The notes beneath the pieces are model-generated. The model was not told the origin of the DNA, did not search any database, and was given only the letters and a program-made list of their open reading frames with translations. Both the position numbers and the translations under genes were made by a program. Below, piece by piece: positions 1 through 7,373 of a stretch of 64,000 nt of DNA. The stretch's first letter is position 1. Each line of letters begins with the position of its first letter. Source of the DNA: CAYNLK01 sp964398055 (GTDB lineage Bacteria; Chloroflexota; Anaerolineae; 4572-78; J111); contig CAYNLK010000003.1 in the NCBI GenBank assembly GCA_964398055.1, positions 186,001 through 250,000 of the forward strand, in the 5' to 3' direction.

Positions 1-1824
1 GGTTTGGCCTATAATCCCACCTGGGACACGTATCGCAACAGCCAACCGCCCTATCTCTACCTGAACGAAGAGATTTTTAAGGATTACTTTCCCGACGAGT
101 CGAGCTGGGATTGGTCGTTGGGGCTGCGTCTGGCCGATCCCGAGGCTGTGGACGAAACATTAGCCAAGATCGAGGGGATGCTACGGTCCGAGGCCATCGA
201 CAGCCATACCGATTGGCGCGATGTGCGGAGTTCGGCTATTTTTCAGACCCAACTCAACTTTGTTCTCTTGGGCGCATTTAGTTTCTTTGCCATTCTGGCG
301 ACTACGCTAGTGGTGGCCAGCAGTATCAGTTCTATCGTGCTGGCGCAATTCAAGCAAATTGGCATCCTCAAGGCCATTGGCTTTACCCAAAATCAAATTT
401 TGTGGCTTTATCTGGGGCAATATCTGCTCTTGAGTTTGGTCGGCAGTCCGCTGGGGCTGGGGCTGGGCATATTGCTGGCCCCTTTGCCCTTGCAGAGCGT
501 GGCAGCCTCCTTGGGGACGACCTTCCAGCCGGCGTTCCGCTTACTGTTAGTAACATTAGTATTTGCTATTATTCCGGCTGTTGTCACCCTGGCGACCATG
601 GGGGCGGCTTACAAAGGCGCCAAAGCCAACATCATCAAAGCCATCACTACCGGGGCTGAAGCGCCGCCCCAAAAACCGTTTTGGGTGGTTACCTGGGCGG
701 CCAAATCGGGCCTGCCAATGGTTTTTGTAATGGGCTTGAACGACGTTTTTGCCAGGCCGCTCCGCTCCTTTATGACCGGGTTGAATTTAACGCTGGGGGT
801 GATCGGTATTGTTTTTGGGTTGACTCTGAATCAGACCATTGAAACTTATCTACATAATCCATCGTTATTTGGGATCGCCTATGATGCAGTCGTCAGCCGC
901 GACGAAACCAGCCACGGCCGCGCCAGCCATTTATTACAACGGGCGCCGGGCGTTGAGGCTTTCTACAGCCAGTATCTGGCTGAGGTGGAAACGATGGCTG
1001 GACAGAAGTTCCAGATCAGGGCTTTGGATGGTGATTTGACGGCTTTTTCTTTCAGGATATCCAAAGGGCGATTTTTTCAACCCAACACGTTTGAGGCGGT
1101 GGCCGGAAAAGGATGGCTCGATTGGCTGGGCCTATCGGTGGGCGATAAGGTCACCGTAACTTTGGCCGGCCAACCTGAAAGACCGTTCACCTTTGAGATC
1201 GTCGGCCAATATGCCGAGCCGGCCAATGCCGGTCAGATGCTGATGGTCAGCCTGCCGGCCATCCTTCGCTTTGACAAGGCGGCCAAGCCGGACACCTATC
1301 ATTTGAAATTGAGTCCAAATGCTAATATTGCCCAGCTCAGACACTATCTAGAGCCAAGAGCAGGGGCGGATCTAAACCTGTCTTTGACCACGGAGGCCAT
1401 CCCCGGCGGCATCATTTATCTCAAACTTGGCGTCTTTGCGTTAGCCAGTATTTTGATTGGCATCGCCCTGGTGAACGTTTTTAATACCACCCTCCTGGCG
1501 ATGCGCGAAAAGTTGCGCCTCATTGGGGTGTTGAAAACCGTGGGGATGACCCCTATGCAAGTAGTCGGGATGGCCGGGGTGACGGCCGGTTCGTTGGGGC
1601 TTCTGGCGACCGGGCTGGGTATTCCTCTGGGGTTGGCTTTCACCAAAGGTTTGCTGATTGCTTTGGCCGAATTCTATGGCTTCGGTGAGGTCAAAGTGTC
1701 TTTTAACCTTGCCTATATTTTGCTACTCATCCCTTTGATGATTGGGATTAGTATTCTGGGCAGCTACATTCCCGGTCGCCAGGCCGCGAAACTGTCAATT
1801 GTAAGCGTTTTGAGAGGTGAATGA
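1..1824 (+). CDS. FtsX-family ABC transporter permease, 5'-truncated
   Basis: The frame is open from the left edge, so the N-terminus lies outside the window; a TTG at position 4 is not taken as the start. The visible 606 residues show two FtsX-like membrane blocks. One is near residues 85-215, with a long hydrophobic helix followed by a QIGILKAIGFT-type loop. The second is near 475-600, with LRLIGVLKTVGMT. A soluble extracytoplasmic domain of about 200 residues lies between them. This is the MacB/LolE-type arrangement in which the permease works with a separate ATPase to move lipids, lipoproteins or peptides or to drive envelope remodelling. The ATPase is not in the window and the substrate cannot be told. 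The next gene is convergent and 15 bp away. Confidence 0.85.
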   Translation, partial: GLAYNPTWDTYRNSQPPYLYLNEEIFKDYFPDESSWDWSLGLRLADPEAVDETLAKIEGMLRSEAIDSHTDWRDVRSSAIFQTQLNFVLLGAFSFFAILATTLVVASSISSIVLAQFKQIGILKAIGFTQNQILWLYLGQYLLLSLVGSPLGLGLGILLAPLPLQSVAASLGTTFQPAFRLLLVTLVFAIIPAVVTLATMGAAYKGAKANIIKAITTGAEAPPQKPFWVVTWAAKSGLPMVFVMGLNDVFARPLRSFMTGLNLTLGVIGIVFGLTLNQTIETYLHNPSLFGIAYDAVVSRDETSHGRASHLLQRAPGVEAFYSQYLAEVETMAGQKFQIRALDGDLTAFSFRISKGRFFQPNTFEAVAGKGWLDWLGLSVGDKVTVTLAGQPERPFTFEIVGQYAEPANAGQMLMVSLPAILRFDKAAKPDTYHLKLSPNANIAQLRHYLEPRAGADLNLSLTTEAIPGGIIYLKLGVFALASILIGIALVNVFNTTLLAMREKLRLIGVLKTVGMTPMQVVGMAGVTAGSLGLLATGLGIPLGLAFTKGLLIALAEFYGFGEVKVSFNLAYILLLIPLMIGISILGSYIPGRQAAKLSIVSVLRGE

Positions 1825-1839
1825 TCGGCTGGTACGATA

Positions 1840-2664
1840 TTATGGCCAGGCGCCCGGTTCGCCCAGTGCCAAAGCCAGCGCATAAGCTGCTTGCGGGTCA
1901 ACCCAAAGTAGACTGTCAAGTTGCACCGCCGTGGCTCCAACTTGCCGCAAGGCAGTAGTATCGGCCAGGCTGTGAATGCCGCCGGCGGCCACCACGGCTA
2001 CATCCACCAACGCCTTGACCATCAACACGGCCTGCAAGGCCAGGCTATGTATGGCAGGGCCATACAAATAACCCTCCACCAGCTCACCGGTTGGCGGATA
2101 GATGGCCGCTCCCGGCGGCGCTCCACCGACAACCAGCGCATCAGCCCCGGCAGCAACAACCGGCTCAGCCAGGTAAACCGCCTCGGTCAACGGCAGCTTG
2201 ACCAGCAACGGTAGTTGACAATCCGCAGTTACGGCTTTAATCCAACGTTCCACCTCTGCCACAGCCGCGCCGAGCGGGAGGCCCAGTTCAATGGCTGCCA
2301 CAGCCTCGACGCCGGCCAAAGCGCGGGCCGTGCGGCGCAAGTCGTCCGGCTCATCGGCCGGCAGGTGAACGATAACGGGCAGGCCCAGCCGGGACCAGCT
2401 TTTGCCATATTGCTGCATTACTTTTCTAACGCCCGGATTCTGCTGGCCGGTATTCAGAATAAAGCCGGCTTTGGTTTCCACCAGGCGAGGCTGCGCCGAG
2501 CCATGGCGGGGTCGTAGGGTGATGGGGTTGGTCACAATGGCCCCAAAAGCCGATAGATCGATCAGCCCCCGGTAAGCGTCGCCATAGCCGCCACAGCCGG
2601 AGGCGATCAACACCGGCTTGCGCAAGGGCAAACCGATTTTGTGGTTTGGAGCCAACTCAATCAT
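1840..2664 (-). CDS. Dihydroorotate dehydrogenase-like protein (PyrD family) with altered active site
   Basis: A 274-residue TIM-barrel protein aligning by eye with class 1B dihydroorotate dehydrogenase. Family landmarks are PVLIASGCGGYGD (17-29), PRLVETKAGFILNTGQQNPG (59-78) and a C-terminal GGI plus AVQLD phosphate-binding region. Key catalytic features are changed. The VTKTIT lysine is Asn46, and the NxSCPN motif with the catalytic Cys reads ELGLPLG at 126-132. It overlaps the upstream PyrK-like gene by 4 bp (ATGA), so the two are translationally coupled. The family oxidises dihydroorotate to orotate in pyrimidine synthesis. With these residues missing, a different flavin-dependent substrate is likely (inference). 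No other pyrimidine gene is nearby. Confidence 0.75.
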   Translation of the reverse strand: MIELAPNHKIGLPLRKPVLIASGCGGYGDAYRGLIDLSAFGAIVTNPITLRPRHGSAQPRLVETKAGFILNTGQQNPGVRKVMQQYGKSWSRLGLPVIVHLPADEPDDLRRTARALAGVEAVAAIELGLPLGAAVAEVERWIKAVTADCQLPLLVKLPLTEAVYLAEPVVAAGADALVVGGAPPGAAIYPPTGELVEGYLYGPAIHSLALQAVLMVKALVDVAVVAAGGIHSLADTTALRQVGATAVQLDSLLWVDPQAAYALALALGEPGAWP

Positions 2665-3446
2665 TTGTCCAGATCCACAGTCATCAAATCAAACACCGGC
2701 CCATCCACGCAGCTCAACTTAAGGCCGGAGCGCGTCTCCACGGGGCAGACCAGGCAGGCGCCAACCCCACATGGCAGCAATCCGGCGGTAACCAGGCCGT
2801 ACAGAAAATCTGGCTCCTCCGGCAGCCGGAACTGTTCCACCTGACTTTTCAGCGTCCGATAAAGCGCAGTCGAACCCACCGCGCAGACGCAGTCGGCCCA
2901 GAGCAGCAAATCGGGCAGCAGCTCGCTCACGGAACCCCGCCGCCCCAGCGACCCATCCAACGTGGCATACTGCACCTCGACCGCCGCAGGTAGGCGCTCA
3001 ACCGGAAAAAGCGCCCCCCGGCGATTCCCCCCCAAAGCCAGGGTCACCGACATACCGGCCTGCACCGCCAGGCTCATTTGGCCCAACAACGGTGAAATGG
3101 CCTGGCTATCGGCAACCAGGAGCAGATGGCGAATATGCTCTGACATTGGAAAACTCTGCCCCAGGGGTCCGATAACGTCCAACTCATCACCGGGTTGCCG
3201 GGCTGACAACCAGGCCAGGCCGGGGTCGGGGTCCGGCCGGATCAGCAGGGTGATCTGTTCATCATTGAGTCGAGCCGGAAAAATGGGCCGGCGGAGATAG
3301 CAACTGAACGGGTCGGCGCAACGGACCAGCAAGAATTGGCCGGGGTGTAACCGCGGGGCCAGTTCTGGCGCAGCAATGACCAGTTGCCACCAGGCCGGCG
3401 CAATGGTTTCCTTGGCAATAATCATTCCCCTGCTCTGGAGCACCAC
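2661..3446 (-). CDS. Dihydroorotate dehydrogenase electron-transfer subunit-like (PyrK family) iron-sulfur flavoprotein
   Basis: A 261-residue ferredoxin-reductase-type protein. It has an FAD-binding barrel with RRPIFPARL near residue 50, an NAD-binding half with DSQAISPLLGQM, and a C-terminal [2Fe-2S] site with C226, C231, C234 and C246 (C-x4-C-x2-C-x11-C), the PyrK spacing. In the family this subunit passes electrons from the PyrD flavin to NAD. It is the first gene of a two-gene unit with the PyrD-like gene. The start is uncertain: GTG at 3446 is almost flush with a GGGAGGA sequence, while ATG at 3425 also follows a purine run. Confidence 0.8.
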   Translation of the reverse strand: MVLQSRGMIIAKETIAPAWWQLVIAAPELAPRLHPGQFLLVRCADPFSCYLRRPIFPARLNDEQITLLIRPDPDPGLAWLSARQPGDELDVIGPLGQSFPMSEHIRHLLLVADSQAISPLLGQMSLAVQAGMSVTLALGGNRRGALFPVERLPAAVEVQYATLDGSLGRRGSVSELLPDLLLWADCVCAVGSTALYRTLKSQVEQFRLPEEPDFLYGLVTAGLLPCGVGACLVCPVETRSGLKLSCVDGPVFDLMTVDLDK

Positions 3447-3505
3447 TCCTCCCTAAACCTCGGCTGCCTCCCCCGATATTCCAGAATTTTATCGTACCAA
3501 ACGTG

Positions 3506-3557
3506 TGGCGTGTTACGTATTGCGTAAAGTTTTTGACACGAAATACGCACCACGCCA
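3506..3557. repeat. Imperfect inverted repeat of degenerate heptamer type
   Basis: Arms 3506-3525 and 3538-3557 match at 17 of 20 positions (TGGCGTG...CACGCCA) around a T-rich loop. It lies between the divergent pyrK-like and gntR genes and belongs to the window-wide family of 7-bp-period intergenic repeats. Confidence 0.7.
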
Positions 3558-3638
3558 TATGGCCTTCAACTCCCAGCCGGACGCCTCGTAAACCCAATAT
3601 TACACCAAGAGCCATTACAGGCAAACAATTCAAAACTC

Positions 3639-3667
3639 TTGACAGGTTCCACAAGCTGATATATACT
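3639..3667 (+). promoter_or_regulatory. Sigma-70-type promoter of gntR
   Basis: TTGACA at 3639-3644, a 17-bp spacer and TATACT at 3662-3667: a near-consensus housekeeping promoter, 45 bp upstream of the gntR ATG. The -10 element lies inside the palindrome described next, so a repressor bound there would block the polymerase. Confidence 0.8.
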
Positions 3668-3689
3668 AGTACATACTGGTATATATCAG
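3656..3689. promoter_or_regulatory. 34-bp palindromic operator overlapping the gntR promoter
   Basis: The outer 11-bp arms are identical as inverted repeats (CTGATATATAC at 3656-3666, GTATATATCAG at 3679-3689). Counting the inner part, the two 17-bp halves agree at 15 positions. The core ACTAGTA-CA-TACTGGT resembles the short inverted repeats bound by GntR/HutC dimers. Its position over the -10 box suggests autoregulation by the adjacent GntR protein (inference). Confidence 0.75.
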
Positions 3690-3711
3690 TTGTCATAATA
3701 GGATTCAATCG

Positions 3712-3936
3712 ATGAATTCTGCCTTACCCCTCTTTGCCCAATTGAAAGAAGCCATCATCGAGGCCATTAATCGGGGCGAATTTAAGCGCGGCGACCAGTT
3801 GCCCTCCCAGCGCGAGTTTTGCCAGCAATATCAGATGAGCCATATGACCGTTCGCCGCGCCATTAATGAACTGGTCAACGAGGGCGTCATTCAGTCTGGG
3901 TGTTGTCGGCCAAGTATAGGCCGGTGCCGGGGATAG
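3712..3936 (+). CDS. GntR-family transcriptional regulator, N-terminal DNA-binding half (interrupted)
   Basis: Starts at ATG 3712. The first 61 residues form a GntR winged helix: LKEAIIEAINRGEFKRGDQL, then LPSQREFCQQYQMSHMTVRR, then AINELVNEGVIQ. From about position 3895 the frame loses all resemblance to the family and ends at a TAG at 3934. The break is 96 bp left of a run of N, and the missing wing and effector domain resume after it. The gene is therefore probably intact in the organism and broken by a faulty contig end. It would repress the downstream glycosidase/kinase/transporter operon through the palindrome at its promoter (inference). Confidence 0.85.
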   Translation: MNSALPLFAQLKEAIIEAINRGEFKRGDQLPSQREFCQQYQMSHMTVRRAINELVNEGVIQSGCCRPSIGRCRG

Positions 3937-3988
3937 CCGGCTTGAAGGCCACGGTGAACAGGTAATTAATGTCGGGGCGAACGGTAAA
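3893..3988 (-). other. Foreign contig-end fragment, open on the minus strand
   Basis: Read on the minus strand from the gap edge, this stretch is an open frame of 33 codons (FTVRPDINYLF, then PAIPGTGLYLADN) ending in TGA at the point where the gntR frame resumes. It looks like a piece of an unrelated, probably secreted protein joined to the contig end by misassembly. This is an inference from reading frame and context. Confidence 0.5.
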
Positions 3989-3990
3989 AT

Positions 3991-4000
3991 NNNNNNNNNN
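3991..4000. other. Assembly gap (10 N)
   Basis: Ten undetermined bases join two contigs inside the gntR gene. Sequence on both sides is unreliable: foreign-looking on the left, and rich in homopolymers with an apparent one-base frameshift near 4078-4083 on the right. Confidence 0.99.
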
Positions 4001-4100
4001 GCCGGGCCAATAATAAAAAGGTAAAAGTGGGGGTATTTAAGGGGTACCCCGGCAAAGGGGTTTACGGGGCGGGCAAACCCCCTTTGTCGACAGCAACTCG

Positions 4101-4628
4101 TTGAAAGGCTTTGAAGAACAAATGGCCGAGCTAGGGGTCAAGGCGACCACCAAGATGTTAGCCTCCGGCTTTGTCAGCGCCTCGACAAGGCAGGCCCAGG
4201 CATTGGCAGTAGAAGTTGGCGCAACGTTGGTCTATCTGTCCCGGCTGCGCCTGGTCGATAATGAACCTCTATCGATTTCAGATGTTTATTTGCCCCATGC
4301 GTTGTGTCCCGGCTTGCTTGATTACGACCTGGCGGCCAATTCATTGTTCGTTACCTTGCGCACCCAATACGGTCTCAAATTGACCAGCAGCACGTCAAGA
4401 ATTAAGGCTGTTCTGGCCAATGACGAGCAGGCCAGGCTGCTGAAGCTCACCCGGCCGGCGGCGTTGTTGTTTAGAGAGCAGGTAACTTTCTTAGATACCG
4501 GCCAGGCCATCGAGTTAAGCCAGACTTTTATGCGCGGTGAGAGCCAATACATCCAGGTCAATCAAGGCCAGCTTCCACCCGACTATGTGCGGTCCGGGGT
4601 CGGAAATATAAACGTATTAAAATTGTAG
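4101..4628 (+). CDS. GntR-family regulator, C-terminal UTRA effector-binding half (interrupted)
   Basis: This frame carries a UTRA domain, the ligand-binding fold of HutC-type GntR regulators. Visible features are LKGFEEQMAELG at the start, LVYLSRLRLVDNEPLSISDVY, the LFVTL...GLKLTSSTSRIKAV segment, and FREQVTFLDTGQAIELSQTF near the end. Just upstream, bases 4051-4080 read GKGVYGAGKP in another frame, matching the GKGTYV wing motif that normally links the two domains. A one-base error near 4080 separates it from PFVDSNS in the frame of this ORF. The two halves are therefore one gene of roughly 300 codons. TTG 4101 is not a genuine start. The ligand is unknown; a sugar or sugar phosphate from the operon is likely. 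Confidence 0.8.
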   Translation: MKGFEEQMAELGVKATTKMLASGFVSASTRQAQALAVEVGATLVYLSRLRLVDNEPLSISDVYLPHALCPGLLDYDLAANSLFVTLRTQYGLKLTSSTSRIKAVLANDEQARLLKLTRPAALLFREQVTFLDTGQAIELSQTFMRGESQYIQVNQGQLPPDYVRSGVGNINVLKL

Positions 4629-4707
4629 GACGGCATCCCTACACCTGCATCCGAAGGACGGCGCAGGTGCAAGTGTGCCGTCCGCTGGCGCATAGGGCTG
4701 CGCCAGC
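4628..4707. repeat. Two consecutive strong hairpins between gntR and the glycosidase gene
   Basis: The first is a nested stem: GGACGGC (4628-4634) pairs with GCCGTCC (4677-4683), enclosing CACCTGC (4642-4648) with GCAGGTG (4663-4669). The second is a perfect 9-bp stem, GCTGGCGCA (4684-4692) with TGCGCCAGC (4699-4707). No T-run follows, so a simple terminator is unlikely. It could be an mRNA-processing or stability structure, or a REP-like repeat. Confidence 0.65.
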
Positions 4708-4766
4708 TAGGGCAATTTAGAAATGGTTCGGCATATCAACCGGACGATCGAATTAAGGAGCTTCTG

Positions 4767-6152
4767 ATGAAACTTACCGTCGTCGGCGGGGGTGGGGTGC
4801 GAGCGCCGTTATTTGTCGCTTCAACCCTGCGCCGGAGCGAGTTGATCGGCCTTGACGACATTTGCCTGCTGGATGTGGATGAAAACAAGCTGCGGATTAT
4901 GGGCAGCATCTGTCGCCACATCGTCGCAACCGCCGGTCAGCCCGTGCGCGTCGCCACCACCACCGACTCCCAAGCGGCCTTTGACGGAGCGCGTTATGTC
5001 GTCACCACCATCCGCGTTGGCGGCGACGAGGGCCGGATTCTGGACGAAAAGATTGCCCTGCGCCACGGCGTGCTGGGGCAGGAGACGACCGGTCCTGGCG
5101 GCCTGGCCATGGCTATGCGCAGCATCCCGGTCATTCTGGAGTACGCCGAACTGCTGCGACAAATCAACCCGGAGGCGTGGCTGTTCAACTTCACCAACCC
5201 GGCCGGGCTGGTGGCCCAGGCGCTGCACAATCGCGGCTTTGAACGGGTCATTGGCATCTGCGACGGGGCCAATGCCGCCCAGCACAGCCTGGCCCACTGG
5301 CTGGGGATTGCCCCCCGCCAGCTCCGGGCCGAGGTGTTTGGTTTGAACCATCTCTCCTGGACCCGCCGCGTCTGGCTGGGCGACCGGGATGTGCTGCCCG
5401 ACTTCCTCAGCCAACCCGAAGCCATCGCCCAAACCAATATGAGTATGTTTGACCCGGCCCTCATCCGCCACTTTGGGATGTGGCTCAATGAATATCTTTT
5501 CTACTTTTATTACTCCGACCGGGCTGTGGCTCAAATTCAGGCCGACGGCAAAACTCGCGGCGAGGAAGTCTTGGAACTGAACCGGCGGCTGCTGGCGGAA
5601 CTGCGCCACATCGAGCCGGAACAAAACCCGCAGGCGGCCCTGCAAGCCTTTGCGGCGGCCAACCGCCGCCGCAGCGCCACCTACATGCACTATGCCCGCC
5701 CCGCGGCCCCGACGATGGAAGAGGCTGACCGGGCCGATTTTGCCGCCGACGAGCAGAACGCCGCCGCCGAGGGCGAAGGCTATGCCGGGGTGGCCCTGGA
5801 TATTATCGAGGCGATGGAAACCGGCCAGCCGGCCCGGATCGGGTTGAATGTGCCCAACCAGGGCGCCATCGACTGTATGCAGCCGGCGGACGTGGTGGAA
5901 GTGAGCTGCACGGTGGATCGGCAGGGGGTGAGACCGGTGTCCATCGGGGCGGTGCCGGAACCGCAAGAATTGCTGATGCGGACGGTCAAGCAGTATGAGC
6001 GGTTGGCCGTTGCAGCCATCCTGACTCGCTGCCGCGACACGGCGGTGCTGGCGCTGATGGGCCACCCGCTGGTGCTGTCGTACTCCCTGGCCGGCGCGCT
6101 GGTGGACGAGTATCTGGCGGCCCATCGAGCCTATGTGGGAGAATGGCAGTGA
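4767..6152 (+). CDS. Glycoside hydrolase family 4 protein (6-phospho-beta-glucosidase-like)
   Basis: A 461-residue GH4 enzyme of normal length. It has the Rossmann start MKLTVVGGGGVRAP for NAD, NFTNPAGLVAQAL near 141-153, the metal-binding cysteine in GICDGAN (C165) and the histidine in GLNHLSW (H195). GH4 enzymes cleave glycosides by an NAD- and Mn-dependent oxidation-elimination route, many of them on 6-phospho-sugars. The Cys is followed by Asp (CDG) instead of the CN or CH commonly seen. An AAGGAG site precedes the ATG. It overlaps the kinase gene by 10 bp, and the operon supplies an ABC importer and no PTS, so phosphorylation would have to occur inside the cell. Confidence 0.88.
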   Translation: MKLTVVGGGGVRAPLFVASTLRRSELIGLDDICLLDVDENKLRIMGSICRHIVATAGQPVRVATTTDSQAAFDGARYVVTTIRVGGDEGRILDEKIALRHGVLGQETTGPGGLAMAMRSIPVILEYAELLRQINPEAWLFNFTNPAGLVAQALHNRGFERVIGICDGANAAQHSLAHWLGIAPRQLRAEVFGLNHLSWTRRVWLGDRDVLPDFLSQPEAIAQTNMSMFDPALIRHFGMWLNEYLFYFYYSDRAVAQIQADGKTRGEEVLELNRRLLAELRHIEPEQNPQAALQAFAAANRRRSATYMHYARPAAPTMEEADRADFAADEQNAAAEGEGYAGVALDIIEAMETGQPARIGLNVPNQGAIDCMQPADVVEVSCTVDRQGVRPVSIGAVPEPQELLMRTVKQYERLAVAAILTRCRDTAVLALMGHPLVLSYSLAGALVDEYLAAHRAYVGEWQ

Positions 6153-7081
6153 GGCGGGCTGACGGCGACGGGGCAGCAACATATGATGTGTTGCTGGAAG
6201 ACGGTTATTTTTGTGATCTGATTTTTACCGGCCTGCCGGAAATGCCCCGGCTGGGGGCTGAATTTTTCAGCCGCGGTTTTGAGATGGTGCCGGGCGCTAA
6301 TTTTTACTACGTTACCGCTTTGAGCCGCCTGGGGTTGCGGGTCGGCTGGTCGTGCAATTTTGGCAATGATGTTTTTAGTCAGTTTGTCCTGGCCGCGGCC
6401 CGCCGCGAAGGCATCGATGACTGCCTGTTCAAGGTTCACAATTTTCCCATTCGCAATGTAACGGTTTCGATCTCATTTCCTGAGGAGCGGGCCTTTGTGA
6501 GTTTCGCCGATGAGTTCCAGTCGCCGCCGCTGCTACCGCTGATCAAGCAGTTCCGGCCGCGCTGCGTTTTGCGGGGCAGTCTGGAAATAGGTCCGGCCCA
6601 TTTGGAACTGGTGGCAGCAGGCCGTGAAGTCGGGGCCTTATATTTTATGGAGTGCCAATCACATCGGAGCAGTCTGAAGCAGCCGGAGGTGGTTGAAGCT
6701 CTGCGGGCGGTCGACATCTTTGCCCCCAACGCTCAGGAAGCGATTGATCTCACCGGCGCGGCGACGGTGGAAGCGGCCCTGGCCCAACTGGCCGAGTTGA
6801 CCCCGCTGGTGGTGATCAAACTGGGCCGCGAGGGCGCAATCGCCCGCCAGGGCAAGCAGATTGTGTTCGCGCCGGGTTTGCCGGTCAACGTCATCGATAC
6901 TACCGGCGCGGGCGACTGCTTTAACGCCGGTTTCTTGTACGGCTACTTGCGCGGCTATGACCTGGAAGATTGTTTGCGCTGCGGTAATATTTGCGGCGGC
7001 CTGTCAACCACGGCCTATGGGGCCAGGGCCGTACCCACAGCCGAACAATTGGAGGCGCGGTTGTTGGATTATCCGAGCTGA
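6143..7081 (+). CDS. PfkB-family carbohydrate kinase
   Basis: A 312-residue ribokinase-fold kinase. The PfkB signature IDTTGAGDCFNAGF lies at 251-264 with the catalytic base D258 and the GAGD anion hole. VVIKLGREGAIA precedes it, as usual. The N-terminal PfkB glycine signature is weak. The start at 6143 overlaps the GH4 gene by 10 bp, indicating coupled translation. It probably phosphorylates the sugar taken up by the adjacent transporter or released by the GH4 enzyme. The sugar cannot be assigned from sequence. Confidence 0.85.
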   Translation: MAVRRADGDGAATYDVLLEDGYFCDLIFTGLPEMPRLGAEFFSRGFEMVPGANFYYVTALSRLGLRVGWSCNFGNDVFSQFVLAAARREGIDDCLFKVHNFPIRNVTVSISFPEERAFVSFADEFQSPPLLPLIKQFRPRCVLRGSLEIGPAHLELVAAGREVGALYFMECQSHRSSLKQPEVVEALRAVDIFAPNAQEAIDLTGAATVEAALAQLAELTPLVVIKLGREGAIARQGKQIVFAPGLPVNVIDTTGAGDCFNAGFLYGYLRGYDLEDCLRCGNICGGLSTTAYGARAVPTAEQLEARLLDYPS

Positions 7082-7197
7082 CCCATTTTGAATAGTTGAA
7101 GAGCCGGCACGAACCTGATGGCTCACCACTGAGAATGAAAAAGGGAACACGGAGAGCGCAAAGATGACGCAGAGCTGCGCCAAGTTTTTCTAGAATT

Positions 7198-7240
7198 TAT
7201 CTCTGTGAGCCTCTGTGACAGCTCTGTGAAACTCTGGGTA
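7198..7240. repeat. Short CTCTGTGA-type tandem repeat
   Basis: Four imperfect copies of CTCTGTGA (tctctgtgag, ctctgtgaca, ctctgtgaaa, ctctgggta) lie in the 290-bp gap between the kinase and the binding-protein gene. No gene is seen in this gap. Confidence 0.55.
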
Positions 7241-7255
7241 ATTGTATTTTGTACG

Positions 7256-7265
7256 AGGAGGTGAT
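7256..7265 (+). promoter_or_regulatory. Full-length Shine-Dalgarno-like motif in the leader of the LysM sugar-binding protein gene
   Basis: AGGAGGTGAT is a ten-base complement of the 16S rRNA 3' end but lies 108 bp before the real ATG. It is followed by ATAAACCAAAGAA and only an 8-codon frame (ATG 7278 to TGA). A very similar motif (AGGAGGTGATAACCAACGAA) sits in the leader of the other LysM binding-protein gene near 37159. It could be a standby ribosome site or mRNA stabiliser. Confidence 0.5.
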
Positions 7266-7373
7266 ATAAACCAAAGAATGAATTGTAACCAGTTTTTCAG
7301 TTGAAGCGGTGGGGTATGGCCCGCCTTTACCTGCCTGGCAAAATCAATTATGAAAAGATGGAGGTTTTCAACG

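Noticed and set aside
4821..6182. 453-codon open frame on the minus strand across the glycosidase gene
   Set aside because: Antisense shadow of a GC-rich gene; the composition (rich in His, Arg, Gly and Gln) fits no family, and GH4 motifs are intact on the plus strand.
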